From positions 121,145,900 through 121,209,899 of the forward strand of contig CM077158.1 of the NCBI GenBank assembly GCA_039583875.1: DNA of 64,000 nt. The letters are read 5' to 3'. The notes beneath the pieces are model-generated. The model was not told the origin of the DNA, ran no database searches, and saw only the letters and a list, made by a program, of their open reading frames with translations. Positions 31,007 to 42,538 of the stretch are shown piece after piece (positions within the stretch are counted from its first letter, which is position 1; every line of letters starts with the position of its first letter). The translations under genes were made by a program, and so were the position numbers. Source of the stretch: Platanthera guangdongensis. Lineage: Eukaryota > Streptophyta > Magnoliopsida > Asparagales > Orchidaceae.

Positions 31007-31879
31007 TGAAAGTCCACTTAGTGTCAACTACCTTCACCTATGGGGGGGGGGGGGAATAGGTGTCTTGTAGCATTTTTGCGGAATTAAAGTCGTACCTGCA
31101 CAAGAAAACAAAACAACACAGCACAGAAAGGACACAAGCAAATTATAGTGGTTCCCCGATCTGGGTACGTCCACTTTCCCCCTTTGACCTATCTCCCAAC
31201 CAAGGACGACTCGGTCATTTCACCAATAGGATTGAAATCCAATCCTTGCACTAACGGAAGGAACCCTTCCACACATAGGAGTCACCACTACCACAACACG
31301 GGTTGCACCCAACCCTTACAATTAGGGACCAATCGGTCCGTTACAAAGAAATTGAAAATAGATTGTATAAGAAATACAAACAACTTATGGAGACTAAGGT
31401 GTCCCTCTTCATTTGATGACGTGTTCTTGAAGTCAACGAAGAGTCCACAACCCTAGATCTCACTTGGAGAGAATCTTCCCGAAACCGGCGACGGCAAGAA
31501 GGGCGGCGGCTTGGTTCTATGGATCGGCGGAGACAATGGCGTGCTGCGGCTATTCTTTGGAGATTCAATCTTCGTAGCAAAGCTAGCAAGGTCTTCCAAC
31601 GGTCACACTAGGATCAATCATCTCGATCGATTCGGAAGGGGAAGGTTTTCCCGATCAACGAATCAAGAGACAAAGGATCTCTGGTTAGACGCGTGAGACA
31701 CAGTGCTTGGCTGAGCTTCTGTCGCCGGGAGATCTGGAAGAAACCAAGATCAACGACGGCGATCAACTGCACGAGCGGCGACGACGGCGGCGGAGAAGGT
31801 TTCGTGATTTAGGTCACGTCGGCGGCTCGGGTTCCTTTTTTTGTGTTTTTCTTCTTCTTACTGTTCAAAAATACAGATG

Positions 31880-31888
31880 TATTTATAC
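31880..31888 (-). promoter_or_regulatory. TATA box of B 3' LTR
   Basis: The minus strand reads GTATAAATACATC. The matching box in the other LTR is at 38662-38670. It lies about 125 bp downstream of the palindrome array. Confidence 0.6.
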
Positions 31889-32011
31889 ATTAGGTCTTCA
31901 ATATGACCGTTGTGGGCCCCACCAACAAGAAACCCCAAGCCCGGTTCAAAAAAGCGCCAGTGGCTGAGTCCGGTCCAGCGGGTTCCAGAAAATTCGCCTA
32001 AGGCAAAATCG

Positions 32012-32195
32012 GCGAGAATCGAAGGTGATTCTCGACGAGTCGGCGAGAATTAGCCAGTGATTCTCGACGATTCGGACTTAGCGACAGATTTGCACGCTCT
32101 GATTTAGCCGGATAGAGACGGTGAGAATCATCCAGTGATTCTCGACGATTCGGCGAGAATCACTAGTGATTCTCGTGGCGATTCTCGTCGATTAT
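32012..32195. repeat. GCGAGAATC/GATTCTCG inverted-repeat array in B 3' LTR
   Basis: GCGAGAATC is followed after a few bases by GATTCTCGACGA, forming hairpin-capable pairs, and the pair recurs about four times (32012, 32043, 32131 region, 32152). Steps are near 31 bp, unlike the 20-22 bp of other families. The copy in the other LTR is at 38793-38972 and lacks one short unit near 32180. Confidence 0.85.
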
Positions 32196-32528
32196 TACTT
32201 AGACAATTTTTCGTCTTTCCACTCATGAGCTGCTCTTTGACCCATCCTTGCTCCTTGTCTGCTCTTGCATTATCACAACCCTGTACTTGAAAATAAGTAC
32301 ACTCCAATAGAGAGAGTACACGTAGGCCAACACACTGATCTGCTCAACGAGGGATTACGTCGCGCAGACTCGTGTATATTGACCTACTGCACCCTGACAT
32401 TGGTGTGTACTTAGCGTGGAATAACTGTAAGCACAACTTAAAAGATTTCATCAAATACATTGTGAATTCATCTTAGCTTGACAGGTGGCTTCCTCAAATT
32501 CAGGTAATTGTGGATACAATACCCAACA

Positions 32529-32550
32529 ATCTCCCCCTATTTGACGAAGC
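32529..32550 (-). other. Polypurine tract of B
   Basis: On the minus strand CGTCAAATAGGGGGAGAT runs into the LTR start TGTTGGGTATTG. The 225 bp between it and the ORF stop at 32778 include a (TA)n microsatellite (about 32677-32702) and no gene. Confidence 0.85.
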
Positions 32551-32777
32551 CAAAATTCTACTAGCTAAGATGAATACCACCATCCAGATAATATACACAG
32601 CATATAGAATTTAAAGATACGGCACAAAGAAATAAAGGCAAACAGATCAAAGCTTGAGTCAATCATAAATTCATATAAATATATATATATATATATATAT
32701 ATTCCCAAAAATTGTTCATATAACAATAAGAAAAGATAAATATGCTCTTGAGAAAATGACAAGCTATAAAGTTATGT

Positions 32778-35164
32778 CTATTTCTCTTTGGCTAGGTCAT
32801 CCTTATGTTTTTGAGCCAGGAACTTCTTTCTTTGCCTCTCAACGTACTCCTTGGGCTTTGGATAGTATCTGGGAGGAGGAGCTTTGTCTGCCACTGTGTT
32901 GGTCCTAAAGAAGATGTTCTGTTTATCTTCATATGTCTTGTGCAGCTCCCACTCATGCTGGCTGTATACGTCGTTCCGATTGATTTCCCCTTTTTCTTGT
33001 AGCCAGAATGTGTCCAAGATAATACCCTTTAATACCGGACTCTACTTTTCGTTCCTCACTTCATCCTCCTTCAATCTGATTTTCTTTTCAGCTTGCGTTT
33101 CCTTAGATGTCCCTTCTTGAGTTTTTCTCTTGTCCCTAGCTTTTGCTAGGGATTCTTGGTCAAACATGGCCATCAGTTTTGCTTTGGAGGTGGCCCTAGC
33201 AGCCCTTTGAGCATCAGCTTCACTTAAAGGAACTTCTTCAGCACTTGCTGCCTCATCAGCTCCAGTATTATTCTCAGGAGCAGGATTACCCTCAGGATTT
33301 TCAGGGATATTGGGATTTTCAGGGATATTGGTGCCTAACACTTGTTTGAGCATCCACCAGCAACTGTCATATACATATATGTTTGACTGGTAAAATTTTT
33401 GATTATGATTTCCTGAAGCCCGACCATCTTAGCTGTATATTCTTGCTCCCCCTTTTTGGCTTCGACGACAATGGAGTTTGTATAAGAATGCAGTGACTCA
33501 TCAATGTGCTTTGTAGTCTTGGAGAACTCGGTAATCAAGGCTTGTTGATTTCCGTTAAGAATCACCATATTGGCATCAAATTTTTGGATGTTATTTGCCA
33601 CTACATGAGCATTCTGATTAACTACTGCGAGTGTATCTGTGTTCTTTTTCAGTCCTTACATAAGAAGAGTTACAACTTTGCCGGCTGCTGTATACTTGTA
33701 TTCGAACTTCTTTTCCATCAAATCCAGTTTGTGATTAATTTCCACAACGTTCTTGAGCATTAGATTCTCAGATTTCTTAATTCTTTTTAACACTTTATTT
33801 TGAGCTTGCTCAAAAGACACTTTGAGCTCATCCACTATACCTTGAATAACATTCACTGTGAGATTAGCTAGATCAGCTCGGGGTCGATGACCCTGAGGCA
33901 TTCCTTGGCCTTGCTCTTCAGCAGATTCACTTGTAGAGCTAGACACTTGCACAGTCTCTAAAGGGGGAATATTTGCAGCCTCAGTAGATTTCTCAGAAGT
34001 ACTTAGCAGCCTCTGATGAGAGGACTCCCCCTCCACTGTTGCACTAGTTTTCTCAGGAACTATCTCAGGAGCTTGCTTTTCAGATGGAACTTCAGTGTCA
34101 TCCTGAGGCTCCATTACTTCCTGTCTCTCATTTCCATCTTCCTTATCCTCATCATCCATGATGTCATTCTCAACTGCATCTTCTTCCAAACCTTCCTCAT
34201 CATTCTCCTCTACATCACCTCCGGCTCCTAGATCATTCACGTTCAGGGCCGCCTCATTGTCCACCACATCTTCACTTTCTTCTTGCAGATCCGCAACTGC
34301 ATCTCTAGCTATCTGAGAGATGCCAGATATGACATTAGCAGAAGCGGGTAGAGGCTCCCCCTCAATTCCTGCAGTCAGTGCATCAAGAACTTCACTGGAA
34401 ATAGACACGGAATCTGCTATAGTTCTGTCCTCGGCAGGAGATTCTTCTTGTTCTACTACCACTGCAGCCTGCCCGATGCGTCGCTCCCATCTGTCAAATA
34501 CGCTGGAGTCCATTTTCTTCAAATAATGCAATGGAACTCCTTTACTCATGTCGAACCTATCTCCGTTCAACTGATTAAGATATAGGCTGATGATTCTTCC
34601 AAAACTTGGAGATCTGAGAGTTTCCTTAATCTTCTCAAAAAGCATAGCCCCTCAGTTGAATCTCTTTCTGCAGACAATCGCCACAAGAATCTTGAACATG
34701 TCAGCTGAGATGTGGTCATGTGAGCCGGGTTTGCATATCATTACTTTCCCAATGATGTCGGACAAGACTTTCCCCTCCTCATTCATTTCTTTTCTCTTTA
34801 TCAATCTGGTTCCTCTAGCTAGTCCACAGAATAGTAATGTCCTGGCTTTATCATGTTCCTCCAGATAATCTACGTGATCAGAACTAGTGAGCTGCAAGTA
34901 TTGGGTCAGTTTGCTTGCAGACATCTTTATCCTTGCACCTGCAACCTTACTCTTGATGATAGAGTCTTCATTCTGAAGTTTGGCGGTTGCGAAGAACTCC
35001 ATCACTTCCTTGTCCAAAATTTTGCAGGGGTGCTCCAGTATAAAAGAGAGTCCAGCCTCTTCAAGCATGATGATGATGTTTCTGAACTCATCTGAGGCAT
35101 GTGAGAACCCGGTTCGAAACAACTCACATCCAGTGACCAGGCCGGCGGTGGTCCTTGGAGCCAT
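32778..35164 (-). pseudogene. B extra ORF, homologous to that of C
   Basis: The minus-strand frame starts MAPRTTAGLVTGCELF at 35164. The N-terminal about 170 residues form a globular region with RNIIIMLEEAGLSF, then VLSDIIGKVMI and FKILVAIV, matching C's ORF. A TGA (34652) interrupts, and the same frame continues with LFEKIKETLRSPSFGRII, a very acidic Glu/Asp-rich segment (about 34350-34050), and helical segments with coiled-coil character to a second stop at 33656. It goes on to 33382, where a frameshift moves the remainder into the frame 33353-32778, which ends in a Lys-rich tail. I see no membrane segment or signal peptide, so an envelope role is not supported. Its retention without pol suggests a structural or cis-acting role. 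Confidence 0.75.
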
Positions 35165-36135
35165 TGCAAACCTGGGGAGGGAATCCCAAGTCTACATCTA
35201 ATCAGAAATCAAGAGGGAAGCTACACTAACAATAAGTCACTGTAATGGATAGGAGGTGGTTACCCAAAAGCGGAGGAAGCGAGAGTCGACGGAGACGATG
35301 GAAAACCTGGTGGAGCTCGCGTCCTTGTTTGATCGAAACCGCGGAGAATGAATACCTGGACGAGCACCCTGGATGTGAGAAGAGAGGTCTACGGAATCCG
35401 GAACGAGGTCGACGAGATTTGGAACCTAAGATGCGGGAAGTCGCCGGGAGGAGGGAAGGAAGAGTCGGTGGGATTCCTGCGGGATATCGACGGGTTTCTT
35501 TGCGAAATGCGGAATACGAACAGTCGGCGGGAGTTTTTCTAAATAGAAATCGATGGGATTCTTCAATAGAAATCTACGGGTTAAGAGGCATGGCGGATTC
35601 TCGAAATCTTCTGATATTAAAGGGTTTAGAAATCTTCTAAATATATATTTCTTAATACCAATCTATTTAGGGTTTGAAAGGGGTTTTCCACACATTTCTT
35701 GATGTCAATTGTAAGTTTTAGTGACTTCCAATGACGTATCTTCTTTAATTTTCAGTGGACTGATTTATGCCTGTAGAGGTTCATTCTCGAATCTACTAGT
35801 GAATTTATAGATAAATCTTTAATAATGTATCTAAGGGTTATTTTTACAGTGTTAACCTTTCCTTAGGTGTACACACATATGTGTGTATATATAAATATAT
35901 ATATGTAAATGTCGACACAATATGACTCAAGTATTGGAGCTGATTAAAAATACCTGGGATTATAAGATTTATCACTTAGCCCCTCTGGTTAAAGCATACC
36001 AGGTGTTCAATTTGAGTATACCATTGTAGATAGTACTTCTGTTATTCCAGATACTTGTTCCAATTCATTCTTGAAACATCTTCTGTCTAGTTCCCATCAT
36101 ATTTACGGGAACCTAGACTACCCTGCAAAAGAGTG
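35165..36135 (-). other. Spacer between gag and extra ORF of B
   Basis: No pol sequence is detectable on the minus strand. A TATATAAATATATATATG-like tract (35886-35906) and, closer to the ORF, GAAATC/GGGATTC words with GTCGACGAG and ATCGACGGG (35410-35600) lie upstream of the ORF start. The layout resembles a promoter and 5' leader for the extra ORF. A plus-strand frame at 35245-35640 is antisense and lacks a domain. Confidence 0.45.
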
Positions 36136-37713
36136 TTACCTTACCTTAGGAACCCAATATATATTGGGTCCTAGGTTCTTGTTAGCATAAAAACTTGAAT
36201 ACCTTCCCTCAGAAATCCTGTCAGGAAGACTACCTCTGCCCAGAAGAGGTGGATAAGCCCTTGCCCTTGACACAGAGGGGTTGTGCCAACAGTCTATGGT
36301 AAAGTGTCCCACCTTGCCACAGCACCAACACGTGTGAATGTTGTACCTCCGTTTCTGACATGATCCAGTGACTGAGGTAGTCATGGTCCTAGGTCTAAAC
36401 GGGATAGAGCCGGATCTTCTCACAAAATTGTCTCTTCCACCGTGACACTTGGAAGGGTGGAAGGAATGCATGTAGCGAGCATCATGAGGCCTGGGAGGTG
36501 GTGTCTTCCTTTCAGTCAGAACCCTTCCAGAGGCCCCATGAGAACTAACTGCATGACTTCTAACCTCCCTTTCATGTGTCCTAGGGTGGTGAGAAGCGCA
36601 CTGAGAGCTGATACCAGCAGATTCATGCCGAGTTGGGGCAGTGGCCGAGAATACAAAGGGTTCAGAATGAGCATTAGGTATTCTCTCAAGGGTGGCCATG
36701 ACAGCCCTTGCACTATGGTTGTCTCCACATGAGGGCAGATCACCCTTGCAGTGACCACGGTTGTTCCTGTGATCACACCTGAAGGCATGATGAGTACCCT
36801 TCCTGCCTGGAGTGGGGGGTCTGAATACCGTTTCCCCATTTCTCCATGAATTGATAATTCGGGAGATCCACCCATTTTCTTCCTTTCTCTTGATAGCATC
36901 AACATTGGAAAAGTTGGATACTATCCTTTTCTCATTCTCTAAACTACTCTCTAGATCTGAGATTTTAGAGTCCTTAACCTTGTTGGATGCCAATTGGAGA
37001 ACCAACAAGATCTTCAGCCGAGCAATCTCCTGAGCTTGCTCCTCAACAAGTAGGTTGCTTTTCTGAAGGGCTCTCTTCAAGGAATCAGGATTTTCTGAAG
37101 GGTAACAATTCCTGTCTTCAGGAACTTCAAGAGAAAAGGGGAAAGATGAAGAAGTTACCTGCTCTTCAGAGTTACTGTTACTATCGCCAGAGATCGTTGT
37201 GTCAGCTTCATCAGAACTGCTTTCCTCAATTTCTTCTTCAGTCTCTCACAAGGACACCGGAGCCCTAATGATGTCCGATTGATCCTTGCCTTCATCTTCA
37301 GAGGCGAGGACCCCCACATAGGCTTCATCCTCTTGCTGACAGCAGATCCCTGCTTTCTCTGATCCCTCCATGATATCTGAGATGGTTACCCACATAGAGT
37401 TGGTCGTCCCACACTTTTCCAATCTAGATCGAGAAGGTCCATACCAGACATCCATGATGATCTGACGAATCATCTTGTCCAGATTAAATAATGAGAGTTC
37501 AGTCTCCGACATCTCAGTAATACACTTGAGAATTTGGATATCCTTTCCAGAGCCGGAGGTCTTCATAGGAATGAATGGACCCTCTTCCAAGATGAGAGAT
37601 GCTTGAGGATAGATAGGCTCCAAGTGATAGGACACTCTCATCTTCCAGACGGGATAATACACCTTTGTGCACGTGGTAAGTCTTAGTGGAGAGATCCCAT
37701 GATCCAGTTCCAT
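36136..37713 (-). pseudogene. B gag-like ORF
   Basis: The frame opens near the primer-binding site. The N-terminal part (37713-37246; WKMRVSYHLEPIYPQASLI) resembles a copia gag core. A stop at 37246-37248 is followed in the same frame by a Ser/Glu-rich segment, a coiled coil (37080-36930; LLVEEQAQEIARLKILL), a His/Arg-rich basic region, and a zinc knuckle CWCCGKVGHFTIDC near 36340-36300 (CX2CX4HX4C, complete). It ends with GPNIYWVPKVR and a stop at 36136, the junction where protease would begin in a full element. Apart from one stop this gag is long and coherent. Confidence 0.8.
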
Positions 37714-37773
37714 GCTTTTGACACTGGTGGCAGGATTCTACTCAAGGTGTGAACCTTTTTGATGAGTAACCTC

Positions 37774-37785
37774 CCTCTGATACCA
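37774..37785 (-). other. Primer-binding site of B (tRNA-iMet)
   Basis: The minus strand reads TGGTATCAGAGG two bases after the 5' LTR, complementary to the initiator tRNA-Met 3' end as in most copia elements. Confidence 0.88.
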
Positions 37786-37787
37786 CT

Positions 37788-39299
37788 TGAAAGTCCACTT
37801 AGTGTCAACTACCTTCACCTACGGGGGTGGGGGGGGAATAGGTGTCTTGTAGCGTTTTTGCGGAATTAAAGTTGTACCTGCACAAGAAAACAAAACAACA
37901 CAGCACAGAAAGGACACAAGCAAATTATAGTGGTTCCCCGATTTGGGTACGTCCACTTTCCCCCTTTGACCTATCTCCCAACCAGGGACGACTCGGTCAT
38001 TTCACCAACAGGATTGAAATCCAATCCTTGCACTAACGGAAGGAACCCTTCCACACATAGGAGTCACCACTACCACAACACGGGTTGCACCCAACCCTTA
38101 CAACTAGGGACCAATTGGTCCGTTACAAAGAAATTGAAAATAGATTGTATAAGAAATACAAACAACTTATGGAGACTAAGGTGTCCCTCTTCGTTTGATG
38201 ACGTGTTCTTGAAGTCAACGAAGAGTCCACAACCCTAGATCTCACTTGGAGAGAATCTTCCCGAAACCGGCGGCGGTAAGAAGGGCGGCGGCTTGGTTCT
38301 ATGGATCGGCAGAGACAACGACGTGCTGCGGCTATTCTTTGGAGATTCAATCTTCGTAGCAAAGCTAGCAAGGTCTTCCAACGGTCACACTAGGATCGAT
38401 CGTCTCGATCGATTCGGAAGGGGAAGGTTTTCCCGATCAACGAATCAAGAGACAAAGGATCTCTGGTTAGATGCGTGAGACGCAGTGCTTGGCTGAGCTT
38501 CTGTCGCCGGGAGATCTGGAAGAAACCAAGATCAACGACGGCGATCAACTGCACGAGCGGCAACGACGGTGGCGGAGAAGGTTTCGCGATCTAGGTCACG
38601 TCGGCGGCTCGACTTCCTTTTTTTGTGTTTTTCTTCTTCTTACTTTTCAAAAATACAGATGTATTTATACATTAGGTCTTCAAGATGACCGTTGTGGGCC
38701 CCACCAACAAGAAACCCCAAGCCCGATTCAAAATAGCGCCAGCGGCTGAGTCCGGTCTAGCGGGTTCCAGAAAATTCGCCTGAGGCAAAATCGGCGAGAA
38801 TCGAAGGTGATTCTCGACGAGCCGGCGAGAATCAGCCAGTGATTCTCGACTATTCGGACTTAGCGACAGATTTGCACGCTCTGATTTAGCCGGATAGAGA
38901 CGGCGAGAATCAGCCAGTGATTCTCGATGATTCGGCGAGAATCACTTGGTGATTCTCGTCGATTATTACTTAGATGATTTTTCGTCTTTCCACTCATGAG
39001 CTGCTCTTTGACCCATCCTTGCTCCTTGTCTGCTCTTGCATTATCACAGCCCTGTACTTGAAAATAAGTACACTCCAATAGAGAGAGTACACGTAGGCCA
39101 ACACACTGATCTGCTCAATGAGGGATTACGTCGTGCAGACCCGTGTATATTGACCTACTGCACCCTGACATTGGTGTGTACTTAGCGTGGAATAACTGCA
39201 AGCACAACTTAAAAGATTTCATCAAATACATTGTGAATTCATCTTAGATTGACAGTTGGCTTCCTCAAATCCAGGTAATTGTGGATACAATACCCAACA
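37788..39299 (-). repeat. 5' LTR of B (1512 bp)
   Basis: Starts TGAAAGTCCACTTAG and ends TACCCAACA, followed by TSD TACCC. It matches 31007-32528 almost throughout. Its inverted-repeat array is at 38793-38972 and its TATA box at 38662-38670. Confidence 0.92.
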
Positions 39300-40334
39300 T
39301 ACCCCTTACCCATGGCAGTGATTCCTTCCCTATATGCATTGCCATCACAAGCTATCAATCTACCAACCACAACAACATCACAAATGCCGGTATCCACCAG
39401 ACGCTCCGTGCACTCAAGACACTTTATTGGTGTACCGGGGGTCCCAGTCGTACACCACAGATCAGAGGTTCTTCACTTGTTGGTTGGGCGGTTCAATCCT
39501 AGTCCACCAATCCCGCGGGCTGGCGACATTCTGTCCTTACCACTCAGAGGTACGACCTCCCAGCATCGACAAACATAAACAGAGCAGATCGACCCACCCA
39601 AGTGGTGTAGCAAGCCGGGTTAATCGATGCTCCCCAAGTATTACCACGAATCGTCCCATCACTTATTTCCGATAGACCCACCCCTGTAGTGCAGCAAGCC
39701 GTGTTTAACTCGGCTCCCCAGGCATTGCCACAAATCGATCCCTCATCTATCCAGATAAACCCACCCTAGTGGTATAGTAGGTCGGGTTTATCCCGCGCTC
39801 CCCAGACGTGCTACCAATTGATCTCTCATCACAACCAGGAGCTTACTCAAAGCATCCATATATTCATAAGCACATCCATACATCCATTCAACAAAGCAGA
39901 AACATTTCATATCATCAAATCCATAGAGTCTTCTCCGGTTTAGCCATAATCATCACCAATCCAGACTACCCGTCTAGATGGGCTTCACATAGCATGTCTA
40001 TATCGTACTCCACACTTCCGGCGATAGATGCAAGATCAACAAAGGAATCACTTACGATGTCCACCTCTTGGTGGAGGATTCCATGCATATGCATAAATAA
40101 AGGACTTCGATGTCCAAGATGGAGATCATTATCCTTGAAGATCGCTTCGACTCCATGACCTAGACGGATAGAAATCATCGCCTCGACCTTGCCTTCAAAA
40201 ATCTGATCTCGGATCTTTGCTCCGCACTCCGTCGCTAGCTTTCTCCTTCCTCCTTTCTTCCCTTGCCCTCTCTCTTTCTCTCTCTTAAGAGAAGAAGAAG
40301 AATGAAAATGGGGGGAGTAATTCCTCATTCTCGG

Positions 40335-40344
40335 CCTTATATCC
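40335..40344 (-). promoter_or_regulatory. TATA box of A LTR1
   Basis: The minus strand reads GGATATAAGGCCGAGAATG. The same box occurs at 44078-44087 in LTR2 and 47901-47910 in LTR3. It is followed downstream by an AGAGAGAAAGAGAGAGGG leader, and the palindrome array is about 90 bp upstream. Confidence 0.65.
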
Positions 40345-40434
40345 ACAGGGAAGAAGCCTGACCCTTGCATCCAGGATAAGGAAAACAAACGGCTCAGATT
40401 TGCCCAAAAATATACTGAACACGTCCTAACATGC

Positions 40435-40855
40435 CCTGTGACACGCCCGTGTCACAGGCCGTATCACTTAAGAGACAGGTAATCGACTCAAATCCAACAA
40501 GTATACGGCCGTGTGACACGCCCATGTCACACCCCACACGCCCGTGTCATGCCCGACACGCCCGTGTCCAGTAGCCGTGTACTTCACACAACACAATCTA
40601 AACTTCACCCGAGCATGACACAGCCGTGGGACACGCCCGTATCCCATGCCGTGTGCTCTAGGACACACCTGTGTCCTCAGACACACGTATTCTTGGCTGA
40701 ATCCCGCAAAGGACACGCCCTATGACATGCCCGTGTCACAGGACGTGTACTCTGCAGTCGACGATCGTCGACCAAAATTCCTCGACCACATACCCAACTC
40801 CTCAACCCGAGCACGACACGCCGTGGGACACACCCGTATCCCAGGCCGTGTCACC
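40435..40855. repeat. Phased CACGCCCGTG array in A LTR1
   Basis: CACG half-sites of CACGCCCGTG palindromes start at 40517, 40537 and 40557 (steps of 20 bp). More copies lie at 40435-40470 and 40620-40740, and a second palindrome TCGACGATCGTCGA is at 40758-40771. Copies in LTR2 (44162-44605) and LTR3 (47990-48425) keep the 20 bp steps, for example 44260, 44280 and 44300. Confidence 0.9.
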
Positions 40856-40891
40856 CAATCCTGAACCAAAGGTGGGCTTTGGGGTGTTATA

Positions 40892-42538
40892 ACCCTCCCC
40901 TCCTTCAAAAAAATTTGCCCCCGAAATTGGACTCAGCGACCACCAACAACATAACCACTCACGTTGCACCATACACAACCGCGCACTCAAATAAGGCGAG
41001 CCGGGTTAAAGCTCCGAGGTCATACCCCAAGGCATCGCACAAACCAAAAAACACATGCAGCACATACACACGCACCTATCTCCTCAGGTGCACATCCATA
41101 CACAATTTTATCGAATGCGATAGATCCAACAAAACACATCATTTATATATAGCCACCATGATTGATCGATCACATACATAGCACCAAATGTGCACCAATA
41201 ACATATCACATCTATGTACACAACCATCTCCTTATTCGTGCTTTAGATACAGCAATATGCACATCATCAACTGATACGAGTCACTTTTCTATGTTTCCTT
41301 CCACTCAGCCACCTGATTAAACACTCAAGGAGTCAAATTAAACACTCGAGGTTGAACTTCACCAATAGAACTTTGCGGCTCTTGCACTTCCAAATTATGC
41401 AATCGAGGTTGCATCCGGGATAGAGATGACTGTCTACTGCTTTACCCTTTTCTTCATAAGATGCACCTGTCTTTTTTTCAACACGTCCTTGCCCATAAGT
41501 TTCCCCCGAAGAAACAGTTGACGGAGCTGATTCAACAGGTCTATACCTTTTCTTCTCTCGTCTACGAAACTCTGATTGCTCTGACTGGGGCATTTTGAAT
41601 TATGGCTTCTCCACTTCCAGTCTCTTCTTCTCTTGTACCCGCTTCAAGTCCTTCTCCAACGCCCGGGTCACATCTACCAATGCCTGGAAGCCTTGGTTCA
41701 CTGAACTCGGGAGTGCTAACCTCAATTCATCCCGCAGTCCCTCATAAAATCGATTCGTCTTTTACACTTCCTCCGCAAAGGTAGACCCCGCATAACGCCC
41801 TAGTCTGGTAAACTCTTACAGGTACATATCAATATAAGTCTCAACCTGCACCAAACGGTGAAACTCGTTCTCCATCGCAATCCGCTGCGACACTAAAAAA
41901 TACTTAGCAAGAAACAATCTGGTGAATTCAACAAGTGAGACCTCCGCTAATCCTCGACCTGCCAAGTGATGCACTTCCATATCATCCCACAGCAATCTCA
42001 CATCTCCATCTAGCAGAAAAGTGGCTAAGGTAATCTTTTGCTCCTCTGCCGTCCTGAATGCAGTCAGGATCCTCTTCGCTCTAGCAAGCCAATCTTCTGC
42101 CTGGGTTGGGGAAGTCCCCCCATCAAACGTAGGTGGATGAAACTCCATAAAGTGATTCAATGAATCATTAGTTGCTTGCTCGTCTACCACAACTGCAATG
42201 CGCTCGTGCCTTGCACCGAGTCGTACTGGCACCCCTTCAGGCCTTGCCTGCCCAGTAGGCTATGTCTGTAACACTGCAAGCACCATCTCCGTCACCATCC
42301 GTATGGTCTCCGCCGAGGGAGGCGTAGGCGCTTCAACGGGTACTGCACTCTCATCGGACCGCTGGGGCCCAGACTACCCAGCACCACTCCTCGCCACCTA
42401 ACAATCAATGTACAAAACACCATTAATCATGTAGTTCATAATGGCAAATATACATTGATGTACATTCCTAGTGGACATTCGTGAGTTTAATTATGTTCTT
42501 CCCTCCCAAACAATCTCAACCTTGCTCTGATACCACGT
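40892..42538 (-). pseudogene. A internal region 1: gag only
   Basis: The gag frame is open at 42232-41816 on the minus strand: FMEFHPPTFDGG, then QAEDWLARAKRILTA and ARLLWDDME-type core (here VRLLWDDMEVHHLAG) and LFLAKYFLVSQRIAMENEF, the retrotransposon gag domain of gypsy elements. After stops it continues (EFTRLGRYAG...GFQALVD..RALEKDLKR) to a basic tail at 41593-41333. The zinc knuckle seen in internal 2 is deleted here. No protease, RT or integrase follows; the tail leads straight to about 440 bp of non-coding sequence (40892-41332) and the polypurine tract. The primer-binding site is at 42524-42535. Confidence 0.8.
42524..42535 (-). other. Primer-binding site next to A LTR2
   Basis: The minus strand reads TGGTATCAGAGC three bases after LTR2, complementary to initiator tRNA-Met. 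Confidence 0.85.

Larger units (their letters stand above)
31007..32528 (-). repeat. 3' LTR of B (1522 bp)
   Basis: Starts TGAAAGTCCACTTAG and ends TACCCAACA. It contains a poly-G tract near 31041-31053, a TATA box and an inverted-repeat array. The adjacent ATCTCCCCCTATTTGACG reads on the minus strand as the polypurine tract, so this left copy is the 3' LTR. Confidence 0.92.
31007..39299 (-). mobile_element. Copia-derived element B: gag plus extra ORF, no pol
   Basis: B has LTRs 31007-32528 and 37788-39299, perfect TACCC duplications (31002-31006 and 39300-39304), a tRNA-iMet primer-binding site and a polypurine tract, all for minus orientation. Its internal region holds a gag-like ORF (37713-36136), a 1 kb spacer, and a long ORF (35164-32778) homologous to the extra ORF of C. 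No protease, integrase, RT or RNase H remains. LTRs differ by only scattered bases, so it moved after losing pol and must have been mobilised in trans. Fragment L (4041-5148) looks like the corresponding pol-carrying lineage. Confidence 0.9.
39305..40891 (-). repeat. LTR1 of A, right piece
   Basis: Continues LTR1 after B and ends GGGGTGTTATA (one change from TTACA in LTR2). It includes the CT-rich leader region (40262-40290), the TATA box at 40335-40344 (minus strand GGATATAAGG), and the CACGCCCGTG array at 40435-40855. The next bases read on the minus strand as GAAGGAGGGGAGGG, the polypurine tract, so LTR1 is the 3' LTR of the A unit. Confidence 0.88.

Noticed and set aside
32778..35164. Envelope protein for the extra ORF of B and C
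   Set aside because: I see no signal peptide, transmembrane segment, Cys pattern or fusion-like stretch. The label env-like is positional only.
35245..35640. 131-codon plus frame upstream of the B extra ORF
   Set aside because: Antisense to the element, Arg/Glu-rich from a purine-rich spacer, no domain recognised.
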